DNA of 64,000 nucleotides from positions 1 through 64,000 of the forward strand of contig CAVZSC010000035.1 of assembly GCA_963777755.1 (NCBI GenBank). Reading direction: 5' to 3'. Both the position numbers and the translations under genes were made by a program. The notes under the pieces were generated by a model that saw only the letters and a list, made by a program, of their open reading frames with translations, did no database searches and was not told the DNA's origin. The stretch comes from DATFWC01 sp963777755. GTDB taxonomy: Bacteria; Pseudomonadota; Alphaproteobacteria; Rhizobiales; Xanthobacteraceae. The stretch's first letter is position 1, and each line of letters begins with the position of its first letter. Positions 50,546-58,832 of the stretch are shown here, piece by piece.

Positions 50546-52786
50546 CTATGTCCGGGCCGCGAGCGCTGCCTTCACCCGCTCAGGCGTCAGCGGATATTGC
50601 CGCAGCCGCACGCCGGTCGCGTCGTAGAACGCGTTGGCGATCGCAGCTGTGGTCGCGCCCATGACCTCTTCGCCCGCGCCGGATGAGGGCTCGTCCAGGC
50701 GCTGCACCACGACCGGCACGACCTCCGGATGCTCGCCGAAGCGCAGCACCGGGTAGGACATCCAGTCGAGGCTGGTGACGCCTTCGTTGTCGAACAGCAC
50801 CTCTTCCTTGAGCGTGCGGCTCGTCGCCTGGATCATCTGACCCATGATCTGCGCTTCGACCGCCGCCGGATTGACGATCTGGCCGGCGTCGAGCGCGCCG
50901 AACAGGCGCTTGGCGACGATCACGCCGGTTCGTTTGTTCACTTCGATCTCGGCGACCGCCGCCCCATAGGAGACGTGGTGGGTACCGAGCCCGATACCGC
51001 GTCCGGTCACGACCTCGCCGCTGCCGAGCGCCGAGCCGGAAGTCCTGGGCGTCCAGGCAGCCGCGTTCGCGGCTGCATTGAGCACGCCAAGCCAGCGCGC
51101 ATCGCCGATGTTCTTCCGTCGGAATTCCAGCGGGTCCATCCCGGCGGCGGCCGCGAGCTCGTCGATGGTCTGCTCGGACGCAAACGCAAACGACAGGTCG
51201 AGCGGCGAGCGCAGCGGCGCGCCTTTGAGCAGGCCGACCATCGGCACCATGTGACTGACCACGCGGCGATCGGCGATCCGGTACATCGAGCCGGTGCTCA
51301 TGCGATTGACCGGGATCGACATCGGACCGCTGGTGCGCTCCTTGGGCGGCGTATTGAGCACGAGCTCGTGGGTCGTCTCGTTGATCAGCCAGCCGTGCTG
51401 CCAGCCGTGGTATTCGTAAGCTACGATCCTGCCGTCGGCGTCGATGCCGGCGCGCACGTCGGCGAGATGCGCCGGCCCGTAGTCGTCCCAGCCGTGCTCG
51501 TCGGAGCGCATGAACTGCACGCGCACCGGCTTGCCGACCGCTTGCGACATCACGGCCGCCGCCTGCGCCGCGTCCTCGTAGCAGCTTCGGCCAAAGGTGC
51601 CCGAGCCTTCGACATATTGGACGCGCACCTTGTTGACCGGCAGGCGCAGCACCTCCGCCAGCATGTCGCGCGAGTTGTAGATGTCCTGCGTCGAGGACAT
51701 CACCAACGCGCCGCCGGCGCCGACGTCGGCGATGGCGCAGTTCGGGCCGAACGGCGCATGCGACTGGTAGGGACAGTAATAAGTCGCTGTCGAAACGTGG
51801 GCAGCTTTCGCGAATGCCTTTTCGGCATCGCCCCAGTTCACGATGGTGACATCCGACGTCTTGGCGGCCCGCATCCGCGTGAACAGGTCGGCGTTGCCCG
51901 GCAGCGCCTTCGTCTCTTGCCAGGTCACCTTGAGTGCGCGCGCCGCCAGAATGGCGTCCCACTCGTTCTCCGCCACCACGCCCAAGAAGTCGCCCTTGCG
52001 CACGATGCGCGCCGGGATGTCCTTGAGCGAAGCCTCGTCGATCGCCAACGGCTTGGCGCCGGTCCCGTAGGCGCGCTGGCCGCGCGGCCGCACCACGCGA
52101 CCGTGCAACATGCCGGGCAGGCGCACGTGCTGCATATGGGTGTATGTGCCCGCCGCCTTGTCGGGGATGTCGACGCGCGGCACGTTGGTGCCGACCACCT
52201 TGTAGCGCGTGATCGCCTTTTGCGGCGCCGTGCCGGTGAATTTCACATTGAACGGCTTGTCGCCGATGAGCGCGCCGTAGGAGACCGACTGGGTGGGATG
52301 ACCGTTGATCGACACGACGCCCTTGTGGACCACGAGGCTGCCGACCTGCATGCCGAGCCGGGTCGAGGCGAGGGCCAAGAGCGCCCGCCGCGCCTCGGCT
52401 GCGGCGGCGCGGATCTGCGGGCCGCCGCGCTCGATCGACGAGCTCGAGGTGGTGGCGCCCTGGTTGGTCGTCACGTTGGTGTCGAGCTGGACCGAGCGCA
52501 GCTGGCTCATGTCGAGGTCGAGCTCTTCGGCCGCGATCTGCAGGAGGCCGGTGGTGTTGCCCTGGCCGAATTCGCCCTTGCCGATGTAGACGGTCGCCGT
52601 GTTGTCGGCATGGATCGCGATCCAGGTATCAATCGCGTTCATGTCGAAGGGACCCGCGACGTCGCCGCGCGCCGCGAGCGCAGCGTCCATCGCCACGCCG
52701 GCCATGCTGAAGCCGATGATCAGCGCGCCGCCGCCCTTGAGCAGGTCGCGACGCGAGAAATCGAGGTCTGCCTGATGCGCGTTCAT
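50546..52786 (-). CDS. Molybdenum hydroxylase large subunit (IorB-type)
   Basis: A 746-residue protein begins at ATG 52786 with a twin-arginine signal (FSRRDLLKGGGALIIGFSMA). It follows the xanthine-dehydrogenase-family large-subunit pattern with duplicated domains: YIGKGEFGQGNTTGLLQIAA, QGATTSSSSIERGGPQI, PYQSHAPFGPNCAIADVGAG, GTFGRSCYEDAAQAAAVMSQ and the active-site region SSGAGEEVMGATTAAIANAF. It binds Mo-molybdopterin cytosine dinucleotide and would hydroxylate an aldehyde or N-heterocycle in the periplasm with the [2Fe-2S] subunit encoded upstream (ATGA overlap). Substrate unknown; isoquinoline oxidoreductase-like. Confidence 0.85.
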   Translation of the reverse strand: MNAHQADLDFSRRDLLKGGGALIIGFSMAGVAMDAALAARGDVAGPFDMNAIDTWIAIHADNTATVYIGKGEFGQGNTTGLLQIAAEELDLDMSQLRSVQLDTNVTTNQGATTSSSSIERGGPQIRAAAAEARRALLALASTRLGMQVGSLVVHKGVVSINGHPTQSVSYGALIGDKPFNVKFTGTAPQKAITRYKVVGTNVPRVDIPDKAAGTYTHMQHVRLPGMLHGRVVRPRGQRAYGTGAKPLAIDEASLKDIPARIVRKGDFLGVVAENEWDAILAARALKVTWQETKALPGNADLFTRMRAAKTSDVTIVNWGDAEKAFAKAAHVSTATYYCPYQSHAPFGPNCAIADVGAGGALVMSSTQDIYNSRDMLAEVLRLPVNKVRVQYVEGSGTFGRSCYEDAAQAAAVMSQAVGKPVRVQFMRSDEHGWDDYGPAHLADVRAGIDADGRIVAYEYHGWQHGWLINETTHELVLNTPPKERTSGPMSIPVNRMSTGSMYRIADRRVVSHMVPMVGLLKGAPLRSPLDLSFAFASEQTIDELAAAAGMDPLEFRRKNIGDARWLGVLNAAANAAAWTPRTSGSALGSGEVVTGRGIGLGTHHVSYGAAVAEIEVNKRTGVIVAKRLFGALDAGQIVNPAAVEAQIMGQMIQATSRTLKEEVLFDNEGVTSLDWMSYPVLRFGEHPEVVPVVVQRLDEPSSGAGEEVMGATTAAIANAFYDATGVRLRQYPLTPERVKAALAART

Positions 52787-53286
52787 CGGACCTCTCCCGC
52801 GATGCGAGAGGACGCGAGCTGGATCGCCTTCATGACTCGCGGATAGGTGCCGCAGCGGCAGAGATGGCCATCCATATGCGTGCGAATCTCGGCCTCCGTC
52901 GGCTTCGGGTTGTTCGCCAGAAGCTCGGCGCCCTTGACGGTCATTCCGTTGTAGCAGTAGCCGCACTGCGGTGCCTGCACGTCGATGAACGCCTGTTGCA
53001 ACGGATGCATCGCGGGCGCCTGGGCGAGCCCCTTCTGTCGGGCGTAGAGCGCGGGCAGGCCTTCGAGCGTGGTCAGCGCCCTGCCCTGGACGTCGGCGAC
53101 CGGCGTGACGCAGGAGCGGATCTCGACGCCATCCAGCAGCACCGAGCACGAGCCGCACTGCGCCAGCCCGCAGCCGAACCGCGGACCCTTCAGATTGAGC
53201 TCGTTCATCAACACGTAAAGCAGCGGCGTGTCCGGCCTGGCGCTGACCGTCCGGGTCGTTCCGTTCACGGTGATCTGGTAATCCAT
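52783..53286 (-). CDS. Molybdenum hydroxylase [2Fe-2S] subunit (IorA-type)
   Basis: The 167-residue protein starts at ATG 53286 (MDYQITVNGTTRTVSARPDT). It carries both [2Fe-2S] sites: plant-ferredoxin type in FGCGLAQCGSCSVLLDGVEI with RSC, and the alpha-helical site in APQCGYCYNGM and GHLCRCGTYPRVMKA. It transfers electrons from the Mo site to an external acceptor. First gene of the two-gene operon; a cytochrome partner is not adjacent. Confidence 0.92.
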   Translation of the reverse strand: MDYQITVNGTTRTVSARPDTPLLYVLMNELNLKGPRFGCGLAQCGSCSVLLDGVEIRSCVTPVADVQGRALTTLEGLPALYARQKGLAQAPAMHPLQQAFIDVQAPQCGYCYNGMTVKGAELLANNPKPTEAEIRTHMDGHLCRCGTYPRVMKAIQLASSRIAGEVR

Positions 53287-53579
53287 GGCAGCCTCCCTGG
53301 CGCATGTCCCGGAGAATGCCTGCCCCCGAGTGATCGGGGGTGGGGACCGGTTTTCCGACAACCCGCCTCCGCTGAGGCTTCGGCGGGCCGCCACAGAAAG
53401 CCCGTCGTAGCCCGGGGCGAAGACGGGGGACATGCGCAAAAAGAAAATCGCGAACGGCTTCGGAAACGTGCCGTCCACGTCGTTGCCGGCAAGGCTATCC
53501 AGACCGTTTTGCCGAAGCAATGGGGCGATGGCGGCGGGCCGGCCGCATCGACGACGCCGAGCCTCGAGACGAACAGGGC

Positions 53580-55097
53580 TCACCAGACGGAGTACGGACC
53601 CGCGACAGGCGAGCGCCAGAAAGGCTGGCGATCGAACAGGCGATCGTACCGTGCTACGGCCGGCGGAGCGCGCCGTCGGATCTTGAGGCTTCCCTGCGGC
53701 TCGCCGCTCAGGACGACAACGAACTCAGTGCCGTTGCCCGTCTCGGTGCTCAATGCCTCGTCCGAGATGATCAGGGACGAGCGCGGCGACGCCATGGTGC
53801 CAATACGATCCAAGACATCCTGCGGAATGACGATCCGGTCGAGCGCGGCCTTCGCGCTCTCCGTGTCGGTCGGCATCGGCGCGACGTCACGGCCTTGACC
53901 CGTGCGCGAGCGGCCGTGCGGCTCGACCACGCTCCCGAGCGAACGTCCGCCGTCCAACGAGACGACGCTCCAGCGCAGATCGGCGCCGCCGTTGGTCCGC
54001 TCCAGAGCGGTGAAGACATGCGTGCCGATCGGACTATCGGCATCCAGGATCGTGACCGGGCTTTCCAGGATCGGCTGAAACGCCCGCCTGACATAGAGGC
54101 GCTGGGTCTTGCGGCTGATGAACACCGATACCGGCTCGAGCTCGCGCGCCACCTCGCGCGCCGCCTCGGCTGCGGCGGCCCGCACAGCCTCGGCGGTGAC
54201 GGCGGCTTCGCGCGCAGGCGCGACGGCATCGAGCTTCGGTTGCAGCTCGGCCTTGGCGGCGGCCCATTGCGCCTCCAGCTCGGCGATTCGCGCGACCGCC
54301 TTCGCCCTGGCGTCCTCGGCCCGTTCCCTCGCGGCGGCCGTGGTCGCGGCGCCGAGCGCAGTTTCGGCCGCGGCCAATTGCGCCTCCGCCCTGAGCTTCA
54401 GATTTTCGGCCATGCGCACCGGCATCATCGCCCGCGCGACTTCCCGCGAGGCCGCCACGGCGACAAGCCTCGCCTCATCCGCCTTCCTGGTCGCCTCCTC
54501 CGCGGCTGCAGCACGGGCGGCCGCCAAGGCGACGACCCCCGCCTGCGGCGGGAACAGGGCCGGGTGGGCGATATCGACGGGCGCCGCATCGCCCGGCGCC
54601 ACGATCACCCGCATGCCCATGCGGGTCACGTCGAACAGGCGGGCGGCGAAGTCGAACGGCAGCCGAACGCAGCCGTGCGAGGCGGGATATCCCGGCAGCG
54701 GTCCGCCGTGCAGCGCGATGCCCGACCAGGTGATGCGCTGCATGTGCGGCATGTAGGCGTCGTCATAGAGGTTCGAGTAGTGCTCGGCGTTCTTCTGGAT
54801 GACGCTGAAGATGCCGGCGGGCGTCTCCCGCCCCTTCTGGCCGCTCGACACCGGCGCCCGCAGGATCCAGCCCTTGGCATCGTAGACGGTGATCCGCTGG
54901 CTGCGCAGCGAAACGACGGCCAGGACCGGCTCGCCGGCGGCGCGCTGCTCGATGGCCTCGACCGCGCGCTCGCTGCGGCCGCCAGCGGCGCCCGCCGGAC
55001 CGGCCGCCGCCATCAGCGCGGCCAAGCCCGCAACGGCGAGGCACGCGGGCCGCAGCCACGTCTGCTTGCGCTTCGGGCTCAGGAAACGAGACGTCAT
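53580..55097 (-). CDS. L,D-transpeptidase (YkuD) with long coiled-coil region
   Basis: ATG 55097 gives 505 residues with an N-terminal signal segment (LRPACLAVAGLAALMAAAGP). The YkuD domain (about residues 55-175) has the catalytic HGGPLPGYPASHGCVRLP with Cys. Residues about 185-330 are an Ala/Glu/Arg-rich coiled coil. The C-terminal part resembles a second degenerate YkuD-like strand region (VSVFISRKTQRLYVRRAFQP, DADSPIGTHVFTALERTN) without the Cys motif. It makes or uses 3-3 peptidoglycan links or attaches proteins; typical of Rhizobiales. Confidence 0.85.
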   Translation of the reverse strand: MTSRFLSPKRKQTWLRPACLAVAGLAALMAAAGPAGAAGGRSERAVEAIEQRAAGEPVLAVVSLRSQRITVYDAKGWILRAPVSSGQKGRETPAGIFSVIQKNAEHYSNLYDDAYMPHMQRITWSGIALHGGPLPGYPASHGCVRLPFDFAARLFDVTRMGMRVIVAPGDAAPVDIAHPALFPPQAGVVALAAARAAAAEEATRKADEARLVAVAASREVARAMMPVRMAENLKLRAEAQLAAAETALGAATTAAARERAEDARAKAVARIAELEAQWAAAKAELQPKLDAVAPAREAAVTAEAVRAAAAEAAREVARELEPVSVFISRKTQRLYVRRAFQPILESPVTILDADSPIGTHVFTALERTNGGADLRWSVVSLDGGRSLGSVVEPHGRSRTGQGRDVAPMPTDTESAKAALDRIVIPQDVLDRIGTMASPRSSLIISDEALSTETGNGTEFVVVLSGEPQGSLKIRRRAPPAVARYDRLFDRQPFWRSPVAGPYSVW

Positions 55098-55400
55098 GCG
55101 CGTCCCATCCGATCGGGCAATGGCAGTCTGCACGTGCGAGAATGATAACGCCATTCGGTCAGACCTGCCAACTCGGAACTGGCCAGCGCGTTCCTTCCGG
55201 CCGACCGGCTTCCGCCTGGTCCAGCGGTGATGCTGTTAGGGATCCGGCGGGGCGCATTCGGCCCTCCGGCGCCAGCGGATACGTACTACGCGGGTCGCAT
55301 CACGGTCATGCCTGAAGTTTTACCAGCAAGCCCGGTCCGGGTGCGCTACGCTCGCGCGCCGCAGGCACCGGCTATGACAACATCAGGGAGGGCGCCGACC

Positions 55401-56261
55401 ATGGATCCGATCAGACGCACCATACTGACAACCGGTGCCGCGGCGACCGCGGTGGCCGCAGCGCCGCGCGTGTTCGCTCAGCAGACCGGGCAAGGAGGAG
55501 CTGCCATGTCCTTCTACGAGAAAGGCGCCGTTCGCATCCGCTACGAGGAGGCCGGTTCCGGCTTTCCGTTGCTGCTCATCGCCGGCGGAGGACTGAACTC
55601 GACGATCGCCGGCTTCACCCGCAGCTCGCCCTTCAACCCGATCGAGGAGTTCAAGGGAGAGTACCGGTGCATCGCGTCGGACCTGCGCAACGCCGAGGGC
55701 GGCCACTCCTCCGGCCCGCTCGAGATCGACCGGCCGTGGGATGCTTACACCGACGACCATCTCGGCGTGATGGATCACCTGGGCATCGACAGGTTCATGG
55801 TCCTGGGCTTCTGCATTGGCGGCCCCTTCATCTGGAACCTGCTGCGGCGGGCGCCCGATCGGATCGTCGCGGCCGTGCTGGCGCAGCCCAGCGGGTCGCG
55901 CCCGGAGATGCGCGACCTGTTCTATGACAACAACATGAAGTCCTGGGGCCCGGGGCTGACCGCCCGCCGGCCCGACATCACCATGGAGACGGTCGACAGG
56001 TTCCTGACCAGGATGTACCGCACCAACCCCGATTTCGTTTTCACGGTGACGCGCGATTTCGTGCGCAATTGCCAGACGCCCGTCCTGATCCTGCCGGACG
56101 ACATCCCGGCGCATCCGTACGCGGTCGCCATGGAGGCGGCGATGCTCGCGCCGAAGGCCGAGGTGAGCATGTTCCCCTGGAAGGAGCCGAAGGAGCGGAT
56201 TCCCCTCGCGGTGCGCCAGATACGCTCCTTCCTGCGGGCGCATCGGTCTGCGTCCGTCTAG
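55401..56261 (+). CDS. Exported alpha/beta hydrolase with Cys in the nucleophile position
   Basis: ATG 55401 follows AGGGAGG and gives 286 residues with a twin-arginine-like signal (MDPIRRTILTTGAAATAVAA). The hydrolase core reads LLLIAGGGLNSTIAGFTRSS, DDHLGVMDHLGIDRFMVLGF and then CIGGPFIWNLLRRAPD: the elbow is G-F-C-I-G-G instead of G-x-S-x-G. Near the end, MFPWKEPKERIPLAVRQIRS lacks the usual catalytic His-containing GH motif. A dienelactone-hydrolase-like Cys nucleophile or a non-catalytic role is possible. Confidence 0.75.
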   Translation: MDPIRRTILTTGAAATAVAAAPRVFAQQTGQGGAAMSFYEKGAVRIRYEEAGSGFPLLLIAGGGLNSTIAGFTRSSPFNPIEEFKGEYRCIASDLRNAEGGHSSGPLEIDRPWDAYTDDHLGVMDHLGIDRFMVLGFCIGGPFIWNLLRRAPDRIVAAVLAQPSGSRPEMRDLFYDNNMKSWGPGLTARRPDITMETVDRFLTRMYRTNPDFVFTVTRDFVRNCQTPVLILPDDIPAHPYAVAMEAAMLAPKAEVSMFPWKEPKERIPLAVRQIRSFLRAHRSASV

Positions 56262-56342
56262 ACGGCAGCGTCTATCGGCGGTGGACACGGGCAACCACAA
56301 GGGTCGCCCACGACAGCCGGATCCAGCGGGGATGACGCAGGC

Positions 56343-57167
56343 TCAATTCGCGTTCGCCAGCCGCTCCAGCCGCCGCATCGCGTCGGGCGAGCCGTAGTCG
56401 CGCGCCTTCTCGTACCACGCGCGCGCCAGGGCAAGGTCGCCCGCGAAGCCGAAGCCGTAGACCTTGAGCTCGCGCAGGACGAGCGGGTCGTGGGTCGCGC
56501 CGAGCGCCAGCGCGGCGGCGGCGTCGTGTGATTCCGCGGCGCGCTGCAGCACGAGCCGCGCCGCCGCGATGTCGCCGGTACCGATGAGGTCCTGGCCGCG
56601 CTGGCGCAGGCTTGCGACCTCGTCCGGCTCGAGCACGCGCCGGACCGAGCCGTCGGTCTCGCGCGGCGCGCGTTGCGCCGCGCCGTCATCACCCTTGGCC
56701 GCCGGCACGGCGGCCCTCTCGCGCGCGGGCTGCACGATCAGCACCGCCTGCGCGGCGACACCCTCCGACGAGACGGAGGCAAGCTCGAAGCGTTGACCGC
56801 CGGACGCGGTGCGCTTCGCCTCGAACAACGGGTATTGTCCGACCGCAACGAGCGCCGCGAGGCCGGCGAGCGCGACGACCATCATCCATCGTCCGGCCAC
56901 CGCCGCCGGCGAGCGGCGGCGCAGCCGCGGCGGCGGTTCCGGCATGGCGTCGGGCTCGAGCGACGGGCGCGCACGCGGTCGGCGAATGGCAGGCGCCGCT
57001 TCGCCGGTCTCATCACCGCCGATGCGCGCGGGCGGAGGCTTGTTTCGATTCGGGGGCTTGGGAACAAGGGTCGGCGTCTGTTGCGCCACGCGCGCGGCGT
57101 GCAGCCATCGGGCCGCTTCGAGCGACAGGTCTTTGGGATCATGCAGGCGATCAGTCGGAGCACTCAT
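56343..57167 (-). CDS. Single-pass membrane protein with Sel1-like repeat
   Basis: 274 residues from ATG 57167. A Pro/Arg-rich cytoplasmic N-terminus (about 1-95) precedes one transmembrane helix (WMMVVALAGLAALVAVGQYP). The C-terminal 90 residues contain TPR/Sel1-like helical pairs (RRVLEPDEVASLRQRGQDLI, AARLVLQRAAESHDAAAALA, DLALARAWYEKARDYGSPDA). It is probably an interaction scaffold. It follows the TAXI-TRAP protein by 28 bp and is likely co-transcribed. Confidence 0.7.
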   Translation of the reverse strand: MSAPTDRLHDPKDLSLEAARWLHAARVAQQTPTLVPKPPNRNKPPPARIGGDETGEAAPAIRRPRARPSLEPDAMPEPPPRLRRRSPAAVAGRWMMVVALAGLAALVAVGQYPLFEAKRTASGGQRFELASVSSEGVAAQAVLIVQPARERAAVPAAKGDDGAAQRAPRETDGSVRRVLEPDEVASLRQRGQDLIGTGDIAAARLVLQRAAESHDAAAALALGATHDPLVLRELKVYGFGFAGDLALARAWYEKARDYGSPDAMRRLERLANAN

Positions 57168-57195
57168 GGACGTCCCTCCCTCCCGGATCACATGG

Positions 57196-58398
57196 TCATC
57201 GATCGGCGTCGTCTCTCCCTGGTCGTCGTCGCTCGCGGGCGCCGTTCCATTGCAGGAGCTCGCGGAACCGCTGCTCGCGCTCTTCCGTCGTCGGGCCGCG
57301 CTCGGGGCTGCTGTGCTCGACGAGGAACTGCTTGAACTGGCCGCGTGCCGCGGCGTTGAGCCGGGCGCGATGGGTCTCGAGCCAGCGCTCGGCCGGCTCG
57401 AACCGGGTCCAGCCCGGCAGCACCGCGGCAAGGTTGGTCTCGCGCCATTTTGCGTGGCGCGGCGGCCGCTGGAACTCGGCGAGGCGGGGGAAGAAAGCCT
57501 CGACAAAGCGCGCGAGCCGCCGGTAACGCTCGCTGTCCTTCGGCCAGTTGTAGGCGATCAGCACGGCGCCGACCGCGATCGTGTCGACCGTCCGGCCGGG
57601 CTCGATCAGGCCGGGATAGTCCTCACTGGCAAGGCGCGCCGGCAGGTAGTCGTTGTGCAAGAGGCGCGCATAGGGGACCGGCAGCAGACGGAACCCATCC
57701 GCCTTGAGCTTCGCCATCGCGCCTGCGGGCTTGCCGGCGATCATCACGGTCGCCGCGATCTCGCCGTGCCTGAGCCTCTCGAGCGCGTCGGCCTGGCCCA
57801 GGTTGACCTCCTCGGCCTTGATGCCGAGGCGCTGGAAGACGTCGCGGGCCGTGAGCTGCGTGCCGCTGCCGACGTTGCTGAAATTCACCCGCTTGCCGGC
57901 GAGCTCTTCGATCGTCGCGACGCCGGAATCGGCCCGCACGACCACATGCATTTCCTCGTTGAACAGCTTGGCGATGTAGACGAACTTGTCGTCCACCGGG
58001 CCGATCTCGTTGGAGCGGCGGTAGACGTTGAGCAGGTTCGCCTGGGTGATGCCGAGATCGACGCCCCTGAGGAAGCGCACGTCGCGGATGTTCTGCCCGC
58101 CACCCTTGCCGATGATCGGCAGGATGCGCAGGTTGTCGTCGTCGTCGAGCACGGCGGAGAGATCGTAGGCGATCGAAAGATACGTGCCGTTGATGTTGCC
58201 GGAGACGACGCCGATGGTGTTCTGATTGCTCGCCTCGCCGAGGCGGGAGGCCAGGCCCGCCGCCGCGCTCGTCTCGCTGCGGCTGACCTTGCGCGCCTTG
58301 GCGGGCTCCGCCAGGGCGACGTCCACGATCATGCAAAGCAACAATGCGATACTGGCGCGCAGGGAAACACCCCGCGCGGACAACCGCACGCCGAACAT
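57196..58398 (-). CDS. TAXI-family TRAP transporter solute-binding protein
   Basis: A 400-residue exported protein (signal: SLRASIALLLCMIVDVALAE). The mature part has the TAXI layout: NTIGVVSGNINGTYLSIAYD, LGITQANLLNVYRRSNEIGP, the loop KRVNFSNVGSGTQLTARDVF and a late RTVDTIAVGAVLIAYN. It would capture a carboxylate-type solute for a DctQM-type permease, but no permease gene is adjacent; the next gene encodes the Sel1-like membrane protein. Confidence 0.85.
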   Translation of the reverse strand: MFGVRLSARGVSLRASIALLLCMIVDVALAEPAKARKVSRSETSAAAGLASRLGEASNQNTIGVVSGNINGTYLSIAYDLSAVLDDDDNLRILPIIGKGGGQNIRDVRFLRGVDLGITQANLLNVYRRSNEIGPVDDKFVYIAKLFNEEMHVVVRADSGVATIEELAGKRVNFSNVGSGTQLTARDVFQRLGIKAEEVNLGQADALERLRHGEIAATVMIAGKPAGAMAKLKADGFRLLPVPYARLLHNDYLPARLASEDYPGLIEPGRTVDTIAVGAVLIAYNWPKDSERYRRLARFVEAFFPRLAEFQRPPRHAKWRETNLAAVLPGWTRFEPAERWLETHRARLNAAARGQFKQFLVEHSSPERGPTTEEREQRFRELLQWNGARERRRPGRDDADR

Positions 58399-58832
58399 GT
58401 CCACCCCTCACCGACGGCCGCGCCTACACACGAAATCAACGACGGCCGGTCCGTCCCTTGTCCGCAGGGCCAAAATTCAGCTTGTGTAGTATGGTTAATT
58501 AACAGTATTCGCGGGGAATATGTCGTCAATGTGGCTCACCTAAACTGCGGCAGCTTGATGTCAAAAAGGAGAAGATCCCAATTTTTCTGCAATTGACAGG
58601 TCGACCATAAGCAGCGGTGCCAAAACACCGCTCAATGGCCAAGCTGAATATTGAAGACTTACTTGAGCTCCCGCTCGCCACCTCACACGGCATCGAAAAC
58701 CAGAGACGAAGGCTGCCAATTCAGGCTTGCCTCACTCGCCACATCGGATACATAGCGCGCGTCGCGCGAATGCGCGGCCCGAATCCGCTTACCTGCGTTC
58801 GTAGGCAGCGAGTGAGCAACAGGAGCTGAATG
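58399..58832. promoter_or_regulatory. Divergent upstream region of thrS
   Basis: About 430 bases between the TAXI gene and thrS. It holds a perfect palindrome GTTAATTAAC (58494-58503) in an AT-rich stretch and a hairpin AGCGGTG-CCAAAA-CACCGCT (58612-58631). A 70-codon ORF here (58617-58829) has no family signature and is probably chance. An untranslated thrS leader is likely; no T-box is recognisable. Confidence 0.4.

Noticed and set aside
58617..58829. 70-codon ORF upstream of thrS
   Set aside because: No family signature or convincing ribosome binding site; the composition fits untranslated leader DNA.
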